Positions 28,492 through 38,276 are shown, numbered from the stretch's first letter. The stretch: 64,000 bases of DNA from Bacteroidales bacterium (GCA_028689615.1 JAQVCV010000004.1:1-64000); one strand, 5' to 3'. Program-made: numbers and translations. The notes: generated from the sequence alone by a model not told the origin.

Positions 28492-29796
28492 TTAGTCAAT
28501 TATCAATTTTGTCCTTCTTTGCACCAGTCCATTATCGGCTACCAGCACGTAGATGCCTGATGGCAGCGTAAACGATTGCAGCAAACGATTGCCACCAACC
28601 ACCTGACGCACCTCCACAACCCGTCCCGACAAATCGCTTAACGTGAGCGAAACCGTATTGTCCAAACCAGTCAGATCAACATGAATCAACCCATTGCCAG
28701 GCGATGGATAAACCAGCAACGTTGAAGACTGCCGACTGTCAATCCCTACCGAATTATAAACCTCTGTTATAAAACCGGCCGACCAGACAGCTTCCCCACA
28801 GTCGTTCACGGCCATTACCCTCACCTCTGCATTTCCGGCAAAGCTGTCCCAGGTCACTGTGGCTGTGGTTCCGTTGCCTTCAATCGAACCGGCATTGGAA
28901 GGGGTGATTTCCCAAACATAGGAGGTTGCGCCCGAACTGCCGGTTGTGGAATAATTGCTTTGAGCAGTATTGAGCAAATCAACCGAAACAGGTCCCGAAG
29001 GTGTTGCGGCTGTTGCGGGAACAGAAGTGATGGTTATGGCCAGATTGCTTGGGGCGCCGTTTCCGCCCGTGTTCGTACCGTAAACCGATACATTACCCGC
29101 AGAGGCAGCAGAAGAGTAACTCACCGTGATGGATGTGGTACCCTGTCCCGTTGTGACCATGGCACCAGCCGGAACCGACCACACGTAGGAGGTAGCACCA
29201 CTGATGGTACCTACAGAATAATTCTGAACCGTGGAATTGCATACTATAGCTGGTCCGGCGATAGGACCTGCCGGAGCGGGAGCACTCACAGCCTCATTCA
29301 CAACCAACGAGCTCAGGGTTACCGGACCTGGTTTCCCCTTAGCAAAAGCACCATAAAAAGTAACTAATCCAGAGCCGGCAGAAGGAGCAGTCCAGTTAAA
29401 AACCCATGAGTTGGATACCAACGATGCACTGAGGTGGGTAACATACTTATTGCCACCTACCAACTGACTGCCTACGCCGGCCGACAGTGTACCCATAAGG
29501 GCACCCGAGCTGTTTTGCGGTGAAACCTCAAATCCATATTTGCCCGAACCAGAAATGTTGTTGGTGGCGGTAATCTGGTAGGTAGCCCCCGGCTGGTAGC
29601 CCGATGCCGGAATATTGGAAGTTATGAGTCCGGCAGTGGTTGTGGCCGTTCCACCATGACACGAAGTACAGTTTTGTCCGTCGCCGGGTGAACCGGTATA
29701 ACCAGCAGGAGCACCGGTAGGATAGAAATTTTCATAAGCCCCCATGGCAAAAACCAGGGCAAGAGCAAGAGTGAGTAGTAAAAGTTTTTTGTTCAT
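28492..29796 (-). CDS. T9SS cargo with choice-of-anchor V-like CxxCH domain
   Basis: A 434-residue secreted protein. Signal peptide MNKKLLLLTLALALVFAMGA, then GAPAGYTGSPGDGQNCTSCHGG near residue 45, the signature of choice-of-anchor V proteins; CTSCH is a potential covalent heme site. A beta-sandwich domain follows (to about 165), then two PKD-like modules (SGATSYVWSVPAGA; SGATSYVWEITPSN) and a C-terminal T9SS type A sorting domain (LLVYPSPGNGLIHVDL to KLIID). The start is chosen at the signal peptide rather than at an ATG 63 bases upstream. Surface or secreted; heme binding is suggested only by the motif. Confidence 0.85.
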   Translation of the reverse strand: MNKKLLLLTLALALVFAMGAYENFYPTGAPAGYTGSPGDGQNCTSCHGGTATTTAGLITSNIPASGYQPGATYQITATNNISGSGKYGFEVSPQNSSGALMGTLSAGVGSQLVGGNKYVTHLSASLVSNSWVFNWTAPSAGSGLVTFYGAFAKGKPGPVTLSSLVVNEAVSAPAPAGPIAGPAIVCNSTVQNYSVGTISGATSYVWSVPAGAMVTTGQGTTSITVSYSSAASAGNVSVYGTNTGGNGAPSNLAITITSVPATAATPSGPVSVDLLNTAQSNYSTTGSSGATSYVWEITPSNAGSIEGNGTTATVTWDSFAGNAEVRVMAVNDCGEAVWSAGFITEVYNSVGIDSRQSSTLLVYPSPGNGLIHVDLTGLDNTVSLTLSDLSGRVVEVRQVVGGNRLLQSFTLPSGIYVLVADNGLVQRRTKLIID

Positions 29797-29976
29797 GATT
29801 GACGTGTTAATGAAAAATAATTCAGCAGTTCCGGCAGGGTTGCGCCCATTGCCAAACAATTTAACACGTGGTGAAACAGATGGTTAACGCCAATAATGTT
29901 AACAACCTGTTAATGAAGTCACTTGTTATCACAAAAAAGCCTGATAAGCTTGGTAGTCATTTCCCGAAAAAGTTCG

Positions 29977-30864
29977 TTATTCGTCGGGTTCGGCATGCAC
30001 ATGCACGTGAGCACGATTGATGGCCTCTTCAATATTGGTTTCAATTTGATCGGTAAGTTGATGGGCCTCACGCAGTGTAAGGTCAGGATTAAGGTGAACA
30101 GTAACCTCGACGAAGGTGTCGGCGCCGGCTACCCTTACCCTCAAATCGTGCCATGTTCTGATGCCGTGAACACCCTTCAAAACCTGTTCGATTTCCGAAA
30201 TCTTTGACTGATCTGAAGAATCGAGAAGGACATCCATAGCCCGTTTCCCAAGCCGATAGGATACCGTGAGCACAATAGCGGCAACACCCAAAGCAGCAAT
30301 TGGATCGGCTAAATGAAATCCAAACTGGGCGAAGATCAAACCGGCTAAAACCACAGAAGAGCTCCAAATGTCGGTCTGAAAATGCAGCGCATCGGCTTCA
30401 AGAGCCTGACTGTTGTGTTTTTTTGCAGCCCTGGCTAACGACCGCGATCTTCCAATATCGATCACTATGGAACTTACCACCACAATATAACTCCACACTG
30501 TTACCTCGATGTGTGTTTGCCCGGTAACGAGCCTCGATACAGCCTCATAAATAATCCATCCACAAGTGATTACCAACAGAACCGTTTCGGCAAGTGCCGA
30601 AAAATTTTCAACTTTTCCATGACCAAAAGGGTGGCGCTTATCGGCAGGCTTATCGCTTATACTAACAGAAAACCATGTAATTACGGCTGCTACCAAATCG
30701 AGCCCCGAATGAAGAGCCTCACTTAAAATTCCAAGGCTTCCGGTTAGAAAGCCCACTACAAGTTTAAAACCAGTAAGAAAAACAGCTGCTATTACCGATA
30801 GCATAGCCACTGTTTTTTTTTCGCGGCTCGAATTTTCCATATGATTGACTGACATATTACTCAT
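29977..30864 (-). CDS. Cation diffusion facilitator (CDF) metal transporter
   Basis: A 295-residue inner-membrane proton-coupled exporter of divalent metals. Six membrane helices span about residues 18-215. The metal site motifs HSGLD (helix II, near residue 52) and HFQTD (helix V, near 160) are both HxxxD, as in Zn/Cd/Co-type CDFs. DKRHPFGHGKVE is the classic linker. The C-terminal cytoplasmic domain (VHGIRTWHDLRVRVAG, then AHVHVHAEPDE) ends in His-rich sequence. Metal cannot be decided, though HxxxD favours Zn. In-frame ATGs at 30855 and 30840 are alternative starts. Confidence 0.9.
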   Translation of the reverse strand: MSNMSVNHMENSSREKKTVAMLSVIAAVFLTGFKLVVGFLTGSLGILSEALHSGLDLVAAVITWFSVSISDKPADKRHPFGHGKVENFSALAETVLLVITCGWIIYEAVSRLVTGQTHIEVTVWSYIVVVSSIVIDIGRSRSLARAAKKHNSQALEADALHFQTDIWSSSVVLAGLIFAQFGFHLADPIAALGVAAIVLTVSYRLGKRAMDVLLDSSDQSKISEIEQVLKGVHGIRTWHDLRVRVAGADTFVEVTVHLNPDLTLREAHQLTDQIETNIEEAINRAHVHVHAEPDE

Positions 30865-30896
30865 TAAATAGATTCAATAAAATACAATTGCGACAA

Positions 30897-31547
30897 CTAT
30901 ACGAGCAACAAAACAGAACCACAAACGAGTGCAACAAACAGAACCAACCAGGCGGTGGCTAATCTGTTTTGAAAGGCAGATAACCTGGCATCTTCCCCTT
31001 CAAGATTCTTAAAACCAATAAACATTGATTGAAGTACACCTGCCTGGCGGTCGTTAAAAAAAGAGAGAACCACCCCTGTTATATGTACCAGAATTAAGAC
31101 CCAAAGAACTGATACTGCGGCACTGTGAACAACCGCGGCAGTTTCGGCCAAATTCTCAGATGCAGAAAGCTCGGGGAAAGGTACTTGATTGGAAGGCAGT
31201 GCGAAAAAACCGCTGATAAAAACCACCATCAGCACCACATAAATCAATACCATTACCCAGGAAGCCTCCATCTGATGACCCGGATAGGATATAGACCCGG
31301 AAGCCTGTGCATCACGATTGGAAGAAATTGATCCGGGTCCAAACCGAAAATCGGAAAAACGGGAATAAAGGGGACCCCAAAAGCCCCATATTATTCTGAA
31401 AAGCCACACAAAAGCTATATGAAAACCGGCCAAAGCATGCCAAACAATCAAGTTGTCATCATCGGCGGTTAGAAATGCCGACGCGACAAGCACAACCAAA
31501 ACCCAGTGAACCATTCGTGTAGGATATGTCCAAACAAAAGTTTTCAT
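30897..31547 (-). CDS. Cytochrome b561/b6-type membrane protein
   Basis: A 216-residue membrane protein with four main hydrophobic helices, matching the bacterial cytochrome b561 / Ni,Fe-hydrogenase b-subunit fold. Candidate heme ligands are His in TRMVHWVLVV (near 14), IVWHALAGFHIAF (near 37 and 43), and VLILVHITGVV (near 157). It should pass electrons between quinones and a partner; the partner is not in the window. It ends 32 bases before the CDF gene start region and may share its transcript. Confidence 0.82.
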   Translation of the reverse strand: MKTFVWTYPTRMVHWVLVVLVASAFLTADDDNLIVWHALAGFHIAFVWLFRIIWGFWGPLYSRFSDFRFGPGSISSNRDAQASGSISYPGHQMEASWVMVLIYVVLMVVFISGFFALPSNQVPFPELSASENLAETAAVVHSAAVSVLWVLILVHITGVVLSFFNDRQAGVLQSMFIGFKNLEGEDARLSAFQNRLATAWLVLFVALVCGSVLLLV

Positions 31548-31717
31548 GCGTCTTCCGGTATCATTAAACCTTGATAAGCAAAGCTTGCAGCAAAATTAAG
31601 TATTTACAGCAAGAGTTATAAAAGGTTTTTTGATAGACGGCATGTTGTTCTTTTTACATAGATTTGCTAAATCTTCAAAACTCAACAATCAGGATTAAAA
31701 AACCAATATTCTGTACT

Positions 31718-32239
31718 ATGAAACACATTCCAATAATTCTGTGTTTTGTTTCCATTCTATCCATAGGATGCGTATCGTTATCAGCACAAGATCAGCCAAC
31801 AGAGCAACAGAACGGGACCTTCAAGGTTGACCATAGAATAAAGACGCAACTCGATTCGATGGAATACCATTACACCATCACCAACGATGGCGACATCAAG
31901 TTAATTTGCCAGATTAGCGATGAACGCACGCAGGTGGTTTTCATCAATTCTCAAACCCAAAATTACCAGGAGATGGAAATCAGAGAAATCTTTTCGCCGG
32001 CAGCACTATTCAGCGCCAACAACCTCACCCTTCCCTTGGCGAAAAAACTGCTTGAAGAAAACTACAACAAAAAATTAGGGGCTTATCAATTGATCTCATC
32101 CGACGAAAATTCCCTTCTAACTTTTACAGTGAAAGCCGATGCAAACAGCGATGCACTGACGCTCAACAAAATAATCTGGCTGGTAGCCCGTACTTCCGAC
32201 GATCTGGAAAAGGAGATATCGGCAACCGACAGTTATTAA
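31718..32239 (+). CDS. Exported protein of unknown function
   Basis: A 173-residue protein with an N-terminal signal sequence (MKHIPIILCFVSILSIGC). LSIGC could be a lipobox, making it a lipoprotein; cleavage at SAQ is the alternative. The mature part is mixed alpha/beta, ending with an acidic helix (DDLEKEISATDSY). No known family recognised. The start is chosen at MKHIP because it directly opens the signal sequence. It converges on pdxH with only 2 bases between stops. Confidence 0.65.
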   Translation: MKHIPIILCFVSILSIGCVSLSAQDQPTEQQNGTFKVDHRIKTQLDSMEYHYTITNDGDIKLICQISDERTQVVFINSQTQNYQEMEIREIFSPAALFSANNLTLPLAKKLLEENYNKKLGAYQLISSDENSLLTFTVKADANSDALTLNKIIWLVARTSDDLEKEISATDSY

Positions 32240-32241
32240 AG

Positions 32242-32880
32242 CTAGGGAGCCAGCCGTTCAACCAGCCATTGCCCTGAATTGTTGGTATAACAAATTCTGT
32301 CGTGAAGGCGATTCTCGCGCCCCTGCCAAAACTCCAACATGCTGGCTTTCACAACATACCCACCCCAATTTTCGGGGCGAACTGCGTAAAGGTCGGCGTT
32401 CCGTTCGGTATCAAAATAACGTTGCTCCAATTCGCGACGCGAACCTATAACCCGACTTTGAGGCGAAGCCACAGCGCTGATCCGACTCCCCTCAGGACGA
32501 CTTCTAAAATACCGATCTGATAACAAATCAGGTACCTTAGCTGCTTCCCCTTCTACCCTTATCTGCCTCTGTGTAAGAGGCCAAAAGAAAAGAAGTGCCA
32601 CTTTGTTGTTAAAGTCAATCTCATTGCCTTTCCTGCTTTCAAAATTTGTAAAAAACACAAAGCCCTGCTCATCGAATGATTTTAGCAACACTATCCTTGA
32701 TGAGGGTTGGCCGGTATCCGAAACAGTGGCCAAAACCATGGCATTGGCTTCGGGTTCACCCGATCTGAGGGCTTCTCCAAACCAAATCTCAAACAAATCA
32801 AAAGGGTCGGGAATTGTATCGGCATCATCGAGGCGATGCAGTTCAAACTCGCGACGCAGGTGAAATAAGTCAGACATCAA
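32242..32880 (-). CDS. pdxH: Pyridoxamine 5'-phosphate oxidase
   Basis: A 212-residue FMN enzyme oxidising PNP/PMP to pyridoxal phosphate. Family blocks in order: PEANAMVLATVSDTGQPSSR, RIVLLKSFDEQGFVFFTNF, ESRKGNEIDFN, ALLFFWPLTQRQIRVEGEA, SDRYFRSRPEGSRISA, WGGYVVKASMLEFWQGRENR and the C-terminal WLVERLAP. Length is normal. PLP is the cofactor of tnaA in this window, but no regulatory link is seen. Confidence 0.95.
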   Translation of the reverse strand: MMSDLFHLRREFELHRLDDADTIPDPFDLFEIWFGEALRSGEPEANAMVLATVSDTGQPSSRIVLLKSFDEQGFVFFTNFESRKGNEIDFNNKVALLFFWPLTQRQIRVEGEAAKVPDLLSDRYFRSRPEGSRISAVASPQSRVIGSRRELEQRYFDTERNADLYAVRPENWGGYVVKASMLEFWQGRENRLHDRICYTNNSGQWLVERLAP

Positions 32881-32975
32881 CGTTTAGCTTTGCTATCTAA
32901 CCGTGCGAACTGTTGTTTGTTCAGAGCATGCTGCATGCCAAAATTCTCATTTGTGGTGATGCTGCCAAATAAATA

Positions 32976-32999
32976 GGGTCCCCTTTTCAGAGGACCCTT
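32976..32999 (-). terminator. Probable terminator of the M16 peptidase gene
   Basis: AGGGTCC / GGACCCT stem, 25 bases after the stop at 33024. On the minus strand it is followed by ATTTATTT, so the U-tract is imperfect. Confidence 0.5.
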
Positions 33000-33023
33000 T
33001 CATTTATCAAACCTTAATGAGGT

Positions 33024-35867
33024 TTATTTCGCATCACGGATCATGTTTGGGTTTTTCACCGAATTTTCGGTACTCTCGGGCAGCAATTTGATGTCAACCA
33101 ACTGATTACCATCATAATATTTGGCTGCCACTTTTTTTACCATCTCGGGTGTAAGGTTTTTAACATTGGTTTCATAGTCGATGAAATCTGAAACAGTAGC
33201 GTTACCGCTGTATATTGTGTTCAGATTTGAGAGCCAGAATCGGTTTTCGCGTTGCTTTTCGCCAAAAGTCTTGAGTTTGTTTTCGCGCACATTGCTCACC
33301 TGTTTTTCATCAGGGCCATCGGTGCGCAGTTTCTCGATTTCACGAAGTACGATACCTGTAAGTTTTTCCGCGTTATCTGGATCGCAGTCGAAACGAACGT
33401 TGAGTTGATACATGGGTTCGGGCGATTTTCGCTGGTTGGTCCAAACTCCGGCACCATAAGTTCCCCCCTCTTCCTCGCGAATGGTTTCCACCAAACGGGT
33501 ACTCAAAATATCATTAACGGCTTCAAGAGCCAGCCTGTCGGTTGTTTCATAAGTATAGTAACCCGGCATCATCACATACACTGTAGCCTTGGGATCCTGC
33601 ATTGGTCTGATCACGGCTTTTTTTACCAGTCCTTTTGGCGGGCGAATGCCCAAGTCGCGCCAATTCTCAACCTTTCCACTGGTGGGCAAACCACCCAGGT
33701 ATTTCTCGATCAAGGGCTTGGCACTGGTCAGGTCAATTGTTCCAACAAAAATGAAGGTAAAATCCTCGGGGTTGGCAAACCGTTCACGAATGATTGTGGT
33801 AATATCCGTGAGATTGGCTTCTGCCAGTCTTTCGATGGTAACCGGCTTGCGATAGGGGCTGTAACCCGACATAACCACCTGAACAGTATCGCCCAATGCA
33901 TGCGACGGATCGAGAGCTGCATTCTCCAACATACTCTTCATGCGATTGGTGAACGACCCGAAAGCCTTCTCATCAACACGAGGAGCCGTGAAGCTCAAAT
34001 AGGTAAGCTGAAGCAGGGTTTCGAAATCGTTTTTGGAACAATTCCCGTTCAAACCTTCCTGCAACTCGTTGATATAAGGATTTACCGAAACCATTTTCCC
34101 TGCAAGAGCCTTCTCGAGTTCAATATTCTCGAAATCGCCCAAGCCGCTCATTCCGGCAACCTGAGCAGCAAAACTTGCCGACATCATCTTATCGGCAGGA
34201 TAAAGCGAGTTACCACCGTTAGAGTAGGCTGTAAAAAGGATTTCATCGTCCTTAAAATCAGTTTGTTTTAAAACAACCTTAACACCATTGCTTAACGTCC
34301 ACTCCAGCGTTCCAAGTTTTTCGTTCTTCGATTCAGCAACAACTTTTCCAGCTTTGGGCTCTTTGGCAATCAAGGGCTTGTTGCTGGTTTTATCAACATA
34401 AGCCTCAACCGGGGCTTTATCTGTTTTTTCGACCAGACTCAGGATTTGATCCTTAGAGGGGGGCGTAACTCCCTCTTTCTCGGGCATCATCACAGTAAGA
34501 ACACGGTTTTCGGTGGTGATCCAATTGGAGGCCAAAGCATTCACTTCGCTTAGCTTAATGGTTGGAATTAAGTTTTTGGTTAATTCAAACTCATTTTCGA
34601 TGCCGGGAATAGGTTCGTCTTCCAGAAAATTACCGAAATATTCCCAGACATATTGATCTGAGCGCCTTTTATTGCGTTCATTAAACTGATTTTCCATCTG
34701 TTTCAGAATCTCTTCAGAAGCTCGTTTCAGCTCGGAAGCCACGAAGCCATGCTGTTTTACCCTTTGGTTCTCGGCAAGCAATACTTCAAAGGCACGCTCC
34801 ACACCATCGGCCTGAGTTACGGCAAAACTCTGATAGGCATCTTTGGAGCGGGTAAGGCTGGTGTAGGCTGTATAAGCATAAGCAAACGGAGGATTACCAC
34901 TCTGAATAATCTCCTGCAAACGCATGTTCATCATTTGGTTGTAAAGATTTCGCATCAGCATCTGACGGTAATCTTCAACCGTTCCCTTATTCTCGGTGCG
35001 TGGGTGTTTGTAGTAAATCTGAACCACTGTATAAGGCGATTCTTTATCGGTTTCTACAGCAACCAGAGTCTCTTTGTGATCGGGAACCGGGGCAATTTCA
35101 CGATGGCGTGCATTTTCGCGTTTGGCAATCTTGCCGAACAGCTCTTTTATCTTTTGCTCAATCACTTTTACATCGATATCACCAACAACGATAACTGCCT
35201 GCAAATCGGGACGGTACCAGTCGGCATAAAACGATTTGATGGTTTCGTATTTAAAATGGTCGATAATGTCAATTTCGCCAATAACGTCGTGAATGGCATA
35301 TTTAGAGTCTTTGTAGAGAAATTTTCCGGCACGTTTATTCATCCGCTCCATAGCGTTGCGGCCCGTACGCCACTCTTCGTGAATAACGCCGCGCTCGTTG
35401 TCAATTTCTTCATCCTCGAACGAGATGGCCGATGCCCAATCATGAAGAATGAGCAACGAAGTATCGATGTTTTGTGGAACATTTACCGGAACCTTCTGAA
35501 GCATGTAAGCTGTAACATCGTGGCTGGTAAAAGCGTTGATTTCTGGGCCAAACTTCATCCCGATAGATTGCAGGTAGTTTATAATTTGTTTTTTGTGAAA
35601 ATGTTTGGTTCCATTGAAGGCCATGTGTTCACAAAAATGAGCAAGACCGTTTTGGTCGGGGTTCTCCAAAATAGCTCCGGCATCAACCACCAGATAGAAT
35701 TCAGCACGTCCCTTAGGCTCAGCGTTGTGGCGGATGTAATAGGTGAGTCCGTTTTCAAGTTTGCCGATGGTCACATTGGGATCAACCGGCAATTTCGATT
35801 TCATATCCTGAGCTTCCACAAAGGGGCAAAGCATCAGGAAAGCAAACAAGTGCAACAATCTTTTCAT
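33024..35867 (-). CDS. M16 family zinc metallopeptidase (pitrilysin-like, exported)
   Basis: A 947-residue protease with two M16 units. Signal peptide MKRLLHLFAFLMLCPFVEAQ. The N-terminal half has the inverted zinc motif HFCEHMAFNGT (HxxEH, near residue 75), with the distal Glu expected in the NERGVIHEEWRTGRN region. The C-terminal half lacks HxxEH, as is normal for the inactive partner. About 950 residues fits the PqqL-like/pitrilysin group common in Bacteroidota. Location is periplasmic by signal peptide. The start is preferred over an ATG at 35945 because the -7 element (35897-35904) lies between them. Confidence 0.92.
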   Translation of the reverse strand: MKRLLHLFAFLMLCPFVEAQDMKSKLPVDPNVTIGKLENGLTYYIRHNAEPKGRAEFYLVVDAGAILENPDQNGLAHFCEHMAFNGTKHFHKKQIINYLQSIGMKFGPEINAFTSHDVTAYMLQKVPVNVPQNIDTSLLILHDWASAISFEDEEIDNERGVIHEEWRTGRNAMERMNKRAGKFLYKDSKYAIHDVIGEIDIIDHFKYETIKSFYADWYRPDLQAVIVVGDIDVKVIEQKIKELFGKIAKRENARHREIAPVPDHKETLVAVETDKESPYTVVQIYYKHPRTENKGTVEDYRQMLMRNLYNQMMNMRLQEIIQSGNPPFAYAYTAYTSLTRSKDAYQSFAVTQADGVERAFEVLLAENQRVKQHGFVASELKRASEEILKQMENQFNERNKRRSDQYVWEYFGNFLEDEPIPGIENEFELTKNLIPTIKLSEVNALASNWITTENRVLTVMMPEKEGVTPPSKDQILSLVEKTDKAPVEAYVDKTSNKPLIAKEPKAGKVVAESKNEKLGTLEWTLSNGVKVVLKQTDFKDDEILFTAYSNGGNSLYPADKMMSASFAAQVAGMSGLGDFENIELEKALAGKMVSVNPYINELQEGLNGNCSKNDFETLLQLTYLSFTAPRVDEKAFGSFTNRMKSMLENAALDPSHALGDTVQVVMSGYSPYRKPVTIERLAEANLTDITTIIRERFANPEDFTFIFVGTIDLTSAKPLIEKYLGGLPTSGKVENWRDLGIRPPKGLVKKAVIRPMQDPKATVYVMMPGYYTYETTDRLALEAVNDILSTRLVETIREEEGGTYGAGVWTNQRKSPEPMYQLNVRFDCDPDNAEKLTGIVLREIEKLRTDGPDEKQVSNVRENKLKTFGEKQRENRFWLSNLNTIYSGNATVSDFIDYETNVKNLTPEMVKKVAAKYYDGNQLVDIKLLPESTENSVKNPNMIRDAK

Positions 35868-35896
35868 GATATTTGACAAGTTGGTTTTTAAAAAGA

Positions 35897-35904
35897 CAAA
35901 AGTA
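35897..35904 (-). promoter_or_regulatory. -7 promoter element for the M16 peptidase
   Basis: The minus strand reads TACTTTTG, about 30 bases before the chosen ATG at 35867. Confidence 0.6.
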
Positions 35905-35974
35905 ACAAAAGGGGTTGAATTATTAGCGTTTAGCATGACTGCCACTATTTAGCACCTGTTGCTTTTTTTCTTCC

Positions 35975-35982
35975 TACTTTTG
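35975..35982 (+). promoter_or_regulatory. -7 promoter element for the PAP2 gene
   Basis: TACTTTTG. It lies only 5 bases before an ATG at 35988, which would put that ATG at the transcript start; this favours the internal start at 36078. Confidence 0.5.
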
Positions 35983-36077
35983 CCTTCATGAAAAAATGGT
36001 GCACATGCATAGTAACGTGGCAAAATGGTCGCGGGGTGATCAACAATACAAATTCATTTGCTTTACTACTTATTACC

Positions 36078-36635
36078 ATGAGTTTACCCAACAATTGGCT
36101 GGCAATCAACGAAGCAGAATGGATGCGAATGGTCAACACGGGGCGATGCCAACTTCTCGATCCTTTTTTTTCGGTAATCACCGATAGTGCTCCCTGGATT
36201 GCCTTCGTTGTGCCGGGTTTGGTTCTTGCCTTTTTCCTGATCCAAAAAAACCGCGAAAAAGCCATTAAAGCTTTTTATTCCCTGCTGGCTGTGAGTGTGG
36301 CAGCACTGGCAACCACACTGCTTAAATACTGGATCGACAGGCCACGACCTTTCGAAACTTACGGTTTTATCGAGAAACTGAGCACCGGGGGTAGTCCAAG
36401 TTTCCCATCAGGTCACACCACCGATGCTTTTGCACTTGCCATTGTGCTCACCATGTTTTCAGGCAAATGGTGGATTGCTGCTCCTGCTTTTATTTGGGCC
36501 TTGCTCGTGGCATGGTCGAGGATGCACCTGGGAGTTCATTACCCAACCGACGTAGCAGCCGGGGCATTCATTGGGGTCGTGGTTGGAGCTTCTGTGTTTA
36601 GAGTATTGACCAGGCGGTGCCTAACAAAAAGCTAA
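36078..36635 (+). CDS. PAP2-family membrane phosphatase
   Basis: A 185-residue integral membrane lipid phosphatase. The three PAP2 motifs are visible: KYWIDRPRPF near residue 72, PSFPSGHT near 103, and SRMHLGVHYPTDV near 148. Likely substrates are undecaprenyl or phosphatidyl phosphates; sequence cannot decide. ATG at 36078 (MSLPNNWLAI) gives a family-typical N-terminus; 35988 adds 30 unlike residues. Confidence 0.85.
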   Translation: MSLPNNWLAINEAEWMRMVNTGRCQLLDPFFSVITDSAPWIAFVVPGLVLAFFLIQKNREKAIKAFYSLLAVSVAALATTLLKYWIDRPRPFETYGFIEKLSTGGSPSFPSGHTTDAFALAIVLTMFSGKWWIAAPAFIWALLVAWSRMHLGVHYPTDVAAGAFIGVVVGASVFRVLTRRCLTKS

Positions 36636-36668
36636 AAAACAACCCTGGATTTGTTGTTAAACCCAGGG
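36634..36668 (-). terminator. Terminator of glyS
   Basis: On the minus strand: CCCTGG, 14-base loop, CCAGGG, TTGTTTTTT, 31 bases after the glyS stop. It sits between convergent genes, so it may serve both. Confidence 0.65.
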
Positions 36669-36698
36669 CTGCTCGAAATGGTATTGTTGAAGCCAGCA

Positions 36699-38225
36699 TC
36701 AAAGAATTGGGCGGAGCCTTTTCCCTATGATCTCGTGAAGCTGGCTGATTGGAACCCGATGTTGTTCCATGGTATCGCGCTCGCGGATGGTCACCGTGTC
36801 GTCTTGGGTAGTCTGGTGATCGATTGTGATGCAATACGGGGTTCCGATAGCATCCTGACGGCGGTAGCGACGACCAATAGAGTCTTTCTCCTCATACTGA
36901 CACATATAGTCGTATTTAAGCATCTCCATAATTTCACGCCCTTTCTCGGGCAGACCATCTTTGGCTACCAAAGGAAGAATCGCTGCTTTAACAGGGGCAA
37001 GCACAGGGGGAATGCGCAGAACAACGCGATCTGATCCGTCGTCGAGTTTTTCTTCGGTGTAGGCTTGGCTGAGCACTGCCAAAAACATGCGGTCGAGACC
37101 GATAGAGGTTTCAACAACATAAGGTACATAGCTTTCGTTCAATTCAGGGTCGAAATACTGGAGTTTCTTGCCCGAGTGTTTTTGATGAGCTCCCAGGTCG
37201 AAATCAGTTCGGGAGTGGATGCCTTCCAATTCTTTAAAGCCAAAGGGAAACTCGAACTCGATATCGGCAGCGGCATTGGCATAATGTGCCAATTTATCGT
37301 GATCGTGGAAGCGATATTTTGCTGCCGGAATTCCAAGTGACAGGTGCCATTTCATTCGAGCCTCCTTCCAATAGCGGTACCACTCCATTTCGGTACCAGG
37401 CCTAACAAAATATTGCATCTCCATTTGCTCAAATTCGCGCATACGGAAAATAAACTGCCTGGCTACTATCTCGTTACGAAATGCCTTGCCGGTTTGTGCA
37501 ATCCCGAATGGTATTTTCATCCTGCCGGTTTTTTGCACATTGAGGTAGTTTACAAAAATGCCCTGGGCTGTTTCCGGACGGAGATAAATGGTGCTGGCAT
37601 CTTCACTTACCGAACCCATGGCCGTAGAGAACATCAGGTTAAACTGGCGCACTTCGGTCCAATTGCGGGTTCCGCTGATGGGACAAGCAATTTCGCAGTC
37701 GATGATTACCTGACGAACTTCATCAAGATCGTTGCGATCGAGTGCTGAAAAAAAACGGGTGCGCACATCATCCATTTTCTTCTGGTTTTCAACCACCCGT
37801 GGGTTTGTAGCCCTGAATTGAGCTTCGTCGAAAGCGTCGCCAAAGCGTTTGGCTGCTTTTTCAATTTCCTTGTTGATTTTAGCCTCAATCTTGGCTAAAA
37901 AATCTTCAACCAGTACATCCGCGCGGTAGCGTTTTTTGGAATCGCGGTTATCAATCAACGGATCGTTAAATGCGTCAACATGCCCCGAAGCCTTCCAGGT
38001 TGTAGGGTGCATGAAAATGGCGGCATCAATCCCCACTATATTCTCGTGAAACTGCACCATGGCTTTCCACCAGTAATCGCGGATGTTTTTTTTGAGTTCA
38101 GCACCGTATTGACCGTAGTCATATACAGCACTTAACCCGTCGTAAATTTCGCTCGACGGGAATACGAAACCATACTCTTTGGCATGGGAAACCAAGTTTT
38201 TAAAGCTATCTTCCTGATTGGCCAT
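36699..38225 (-). CDS. glyS: Glycyl-tRNA synthetase (single-chain, alpha2 type)
   Basis: A 508-residue class II synthetase of the eukaryote/archaea-like dimer type. N-terminal YGFVFPSSEIYDGL and DYGQYGAELKKNIRDYWW are family blocks. Class II motif 2 appears as FRNEIVARQFIFRMREFEQMEMQYF-region near residue 240 (R-x-F-x-M-REF). Motif 3 with a GLDRM-like Arg is near 390 (VVETSIGLDRMFLAVL). The anticodon domain fills the rest. It charges glycine onto tRNA-Gly in the cytoplasm. Single gene with its own promoter and terminator. Confidence 0.95.
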   Translation of the reverse strand: MANQEDSFKNLVSHAKEYGFVFPSSEIYDGLSAVYDYGQYGAELKKNIRDYWWKAMVQFHENIVGIDAAIFMHPTTWKASGHVDAFNDPLIDNRDSKKRYRADVLVEDFLAKIEAKINKEIEKAAKRFGDAFDEAQFRATNPRVVENQKKMDDVRTRFFSALDRNDLDEVRQVIIDCEIACPISGTRNWTEVRQFNLMFSTAMGSVSEDASTIYLRPETAQGIFVNYLNVQKTGRMKIPFGIAQTGKAFRNEIVARQFIFRMREFEQMEMQYFVRPGTEMEWYRYWKEARMKWHLSLGIPAAKYRFHDHDKLAHYANAAADIEFEFPFGFKELEGIHSRTDFDLGAHQKHSGKKLQYFDPELNESYVPYVVETSIGLDRMFLAVLSQAYTEEKLDDGSDRVVLRIPPVLAPVKAAILPLVAKDGLPEKGREIMEMLKYDYMCQYEEKDSIGRRYRRQDAIGTPYCITIDHQTTQDDTVTIRERDTMEQHRVPISQLHEIIGKRLRPIL

Positions 38226-38243
38226 AAACTAATTTTGAAAGTG

Positions 38244-38251
38244 CAAAAGTA
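38244..38251 (-). promoter_or_regulatory. -7 promoter element for glyS
   Basis: The minus strand reads TACTTTTG, 19 bases before the ATG at 38225. Confidence 0.6.
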
Positions 38252-38276
38252 AGAAAACTGATTGAGGCTGGTAAAG

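Noticed and set aside
32884..32891. TAGCTTTG as a plus-strand promoter
   Set aside because: No plus-strand gene follows within 3 kb, so the match is probably chance.
34749..35876. 375-residue plus-strand ORF opposite the M16 peptidase
   Set aside because: Antisense shadow; the minus strand encodes HxxEH and all family blocks.
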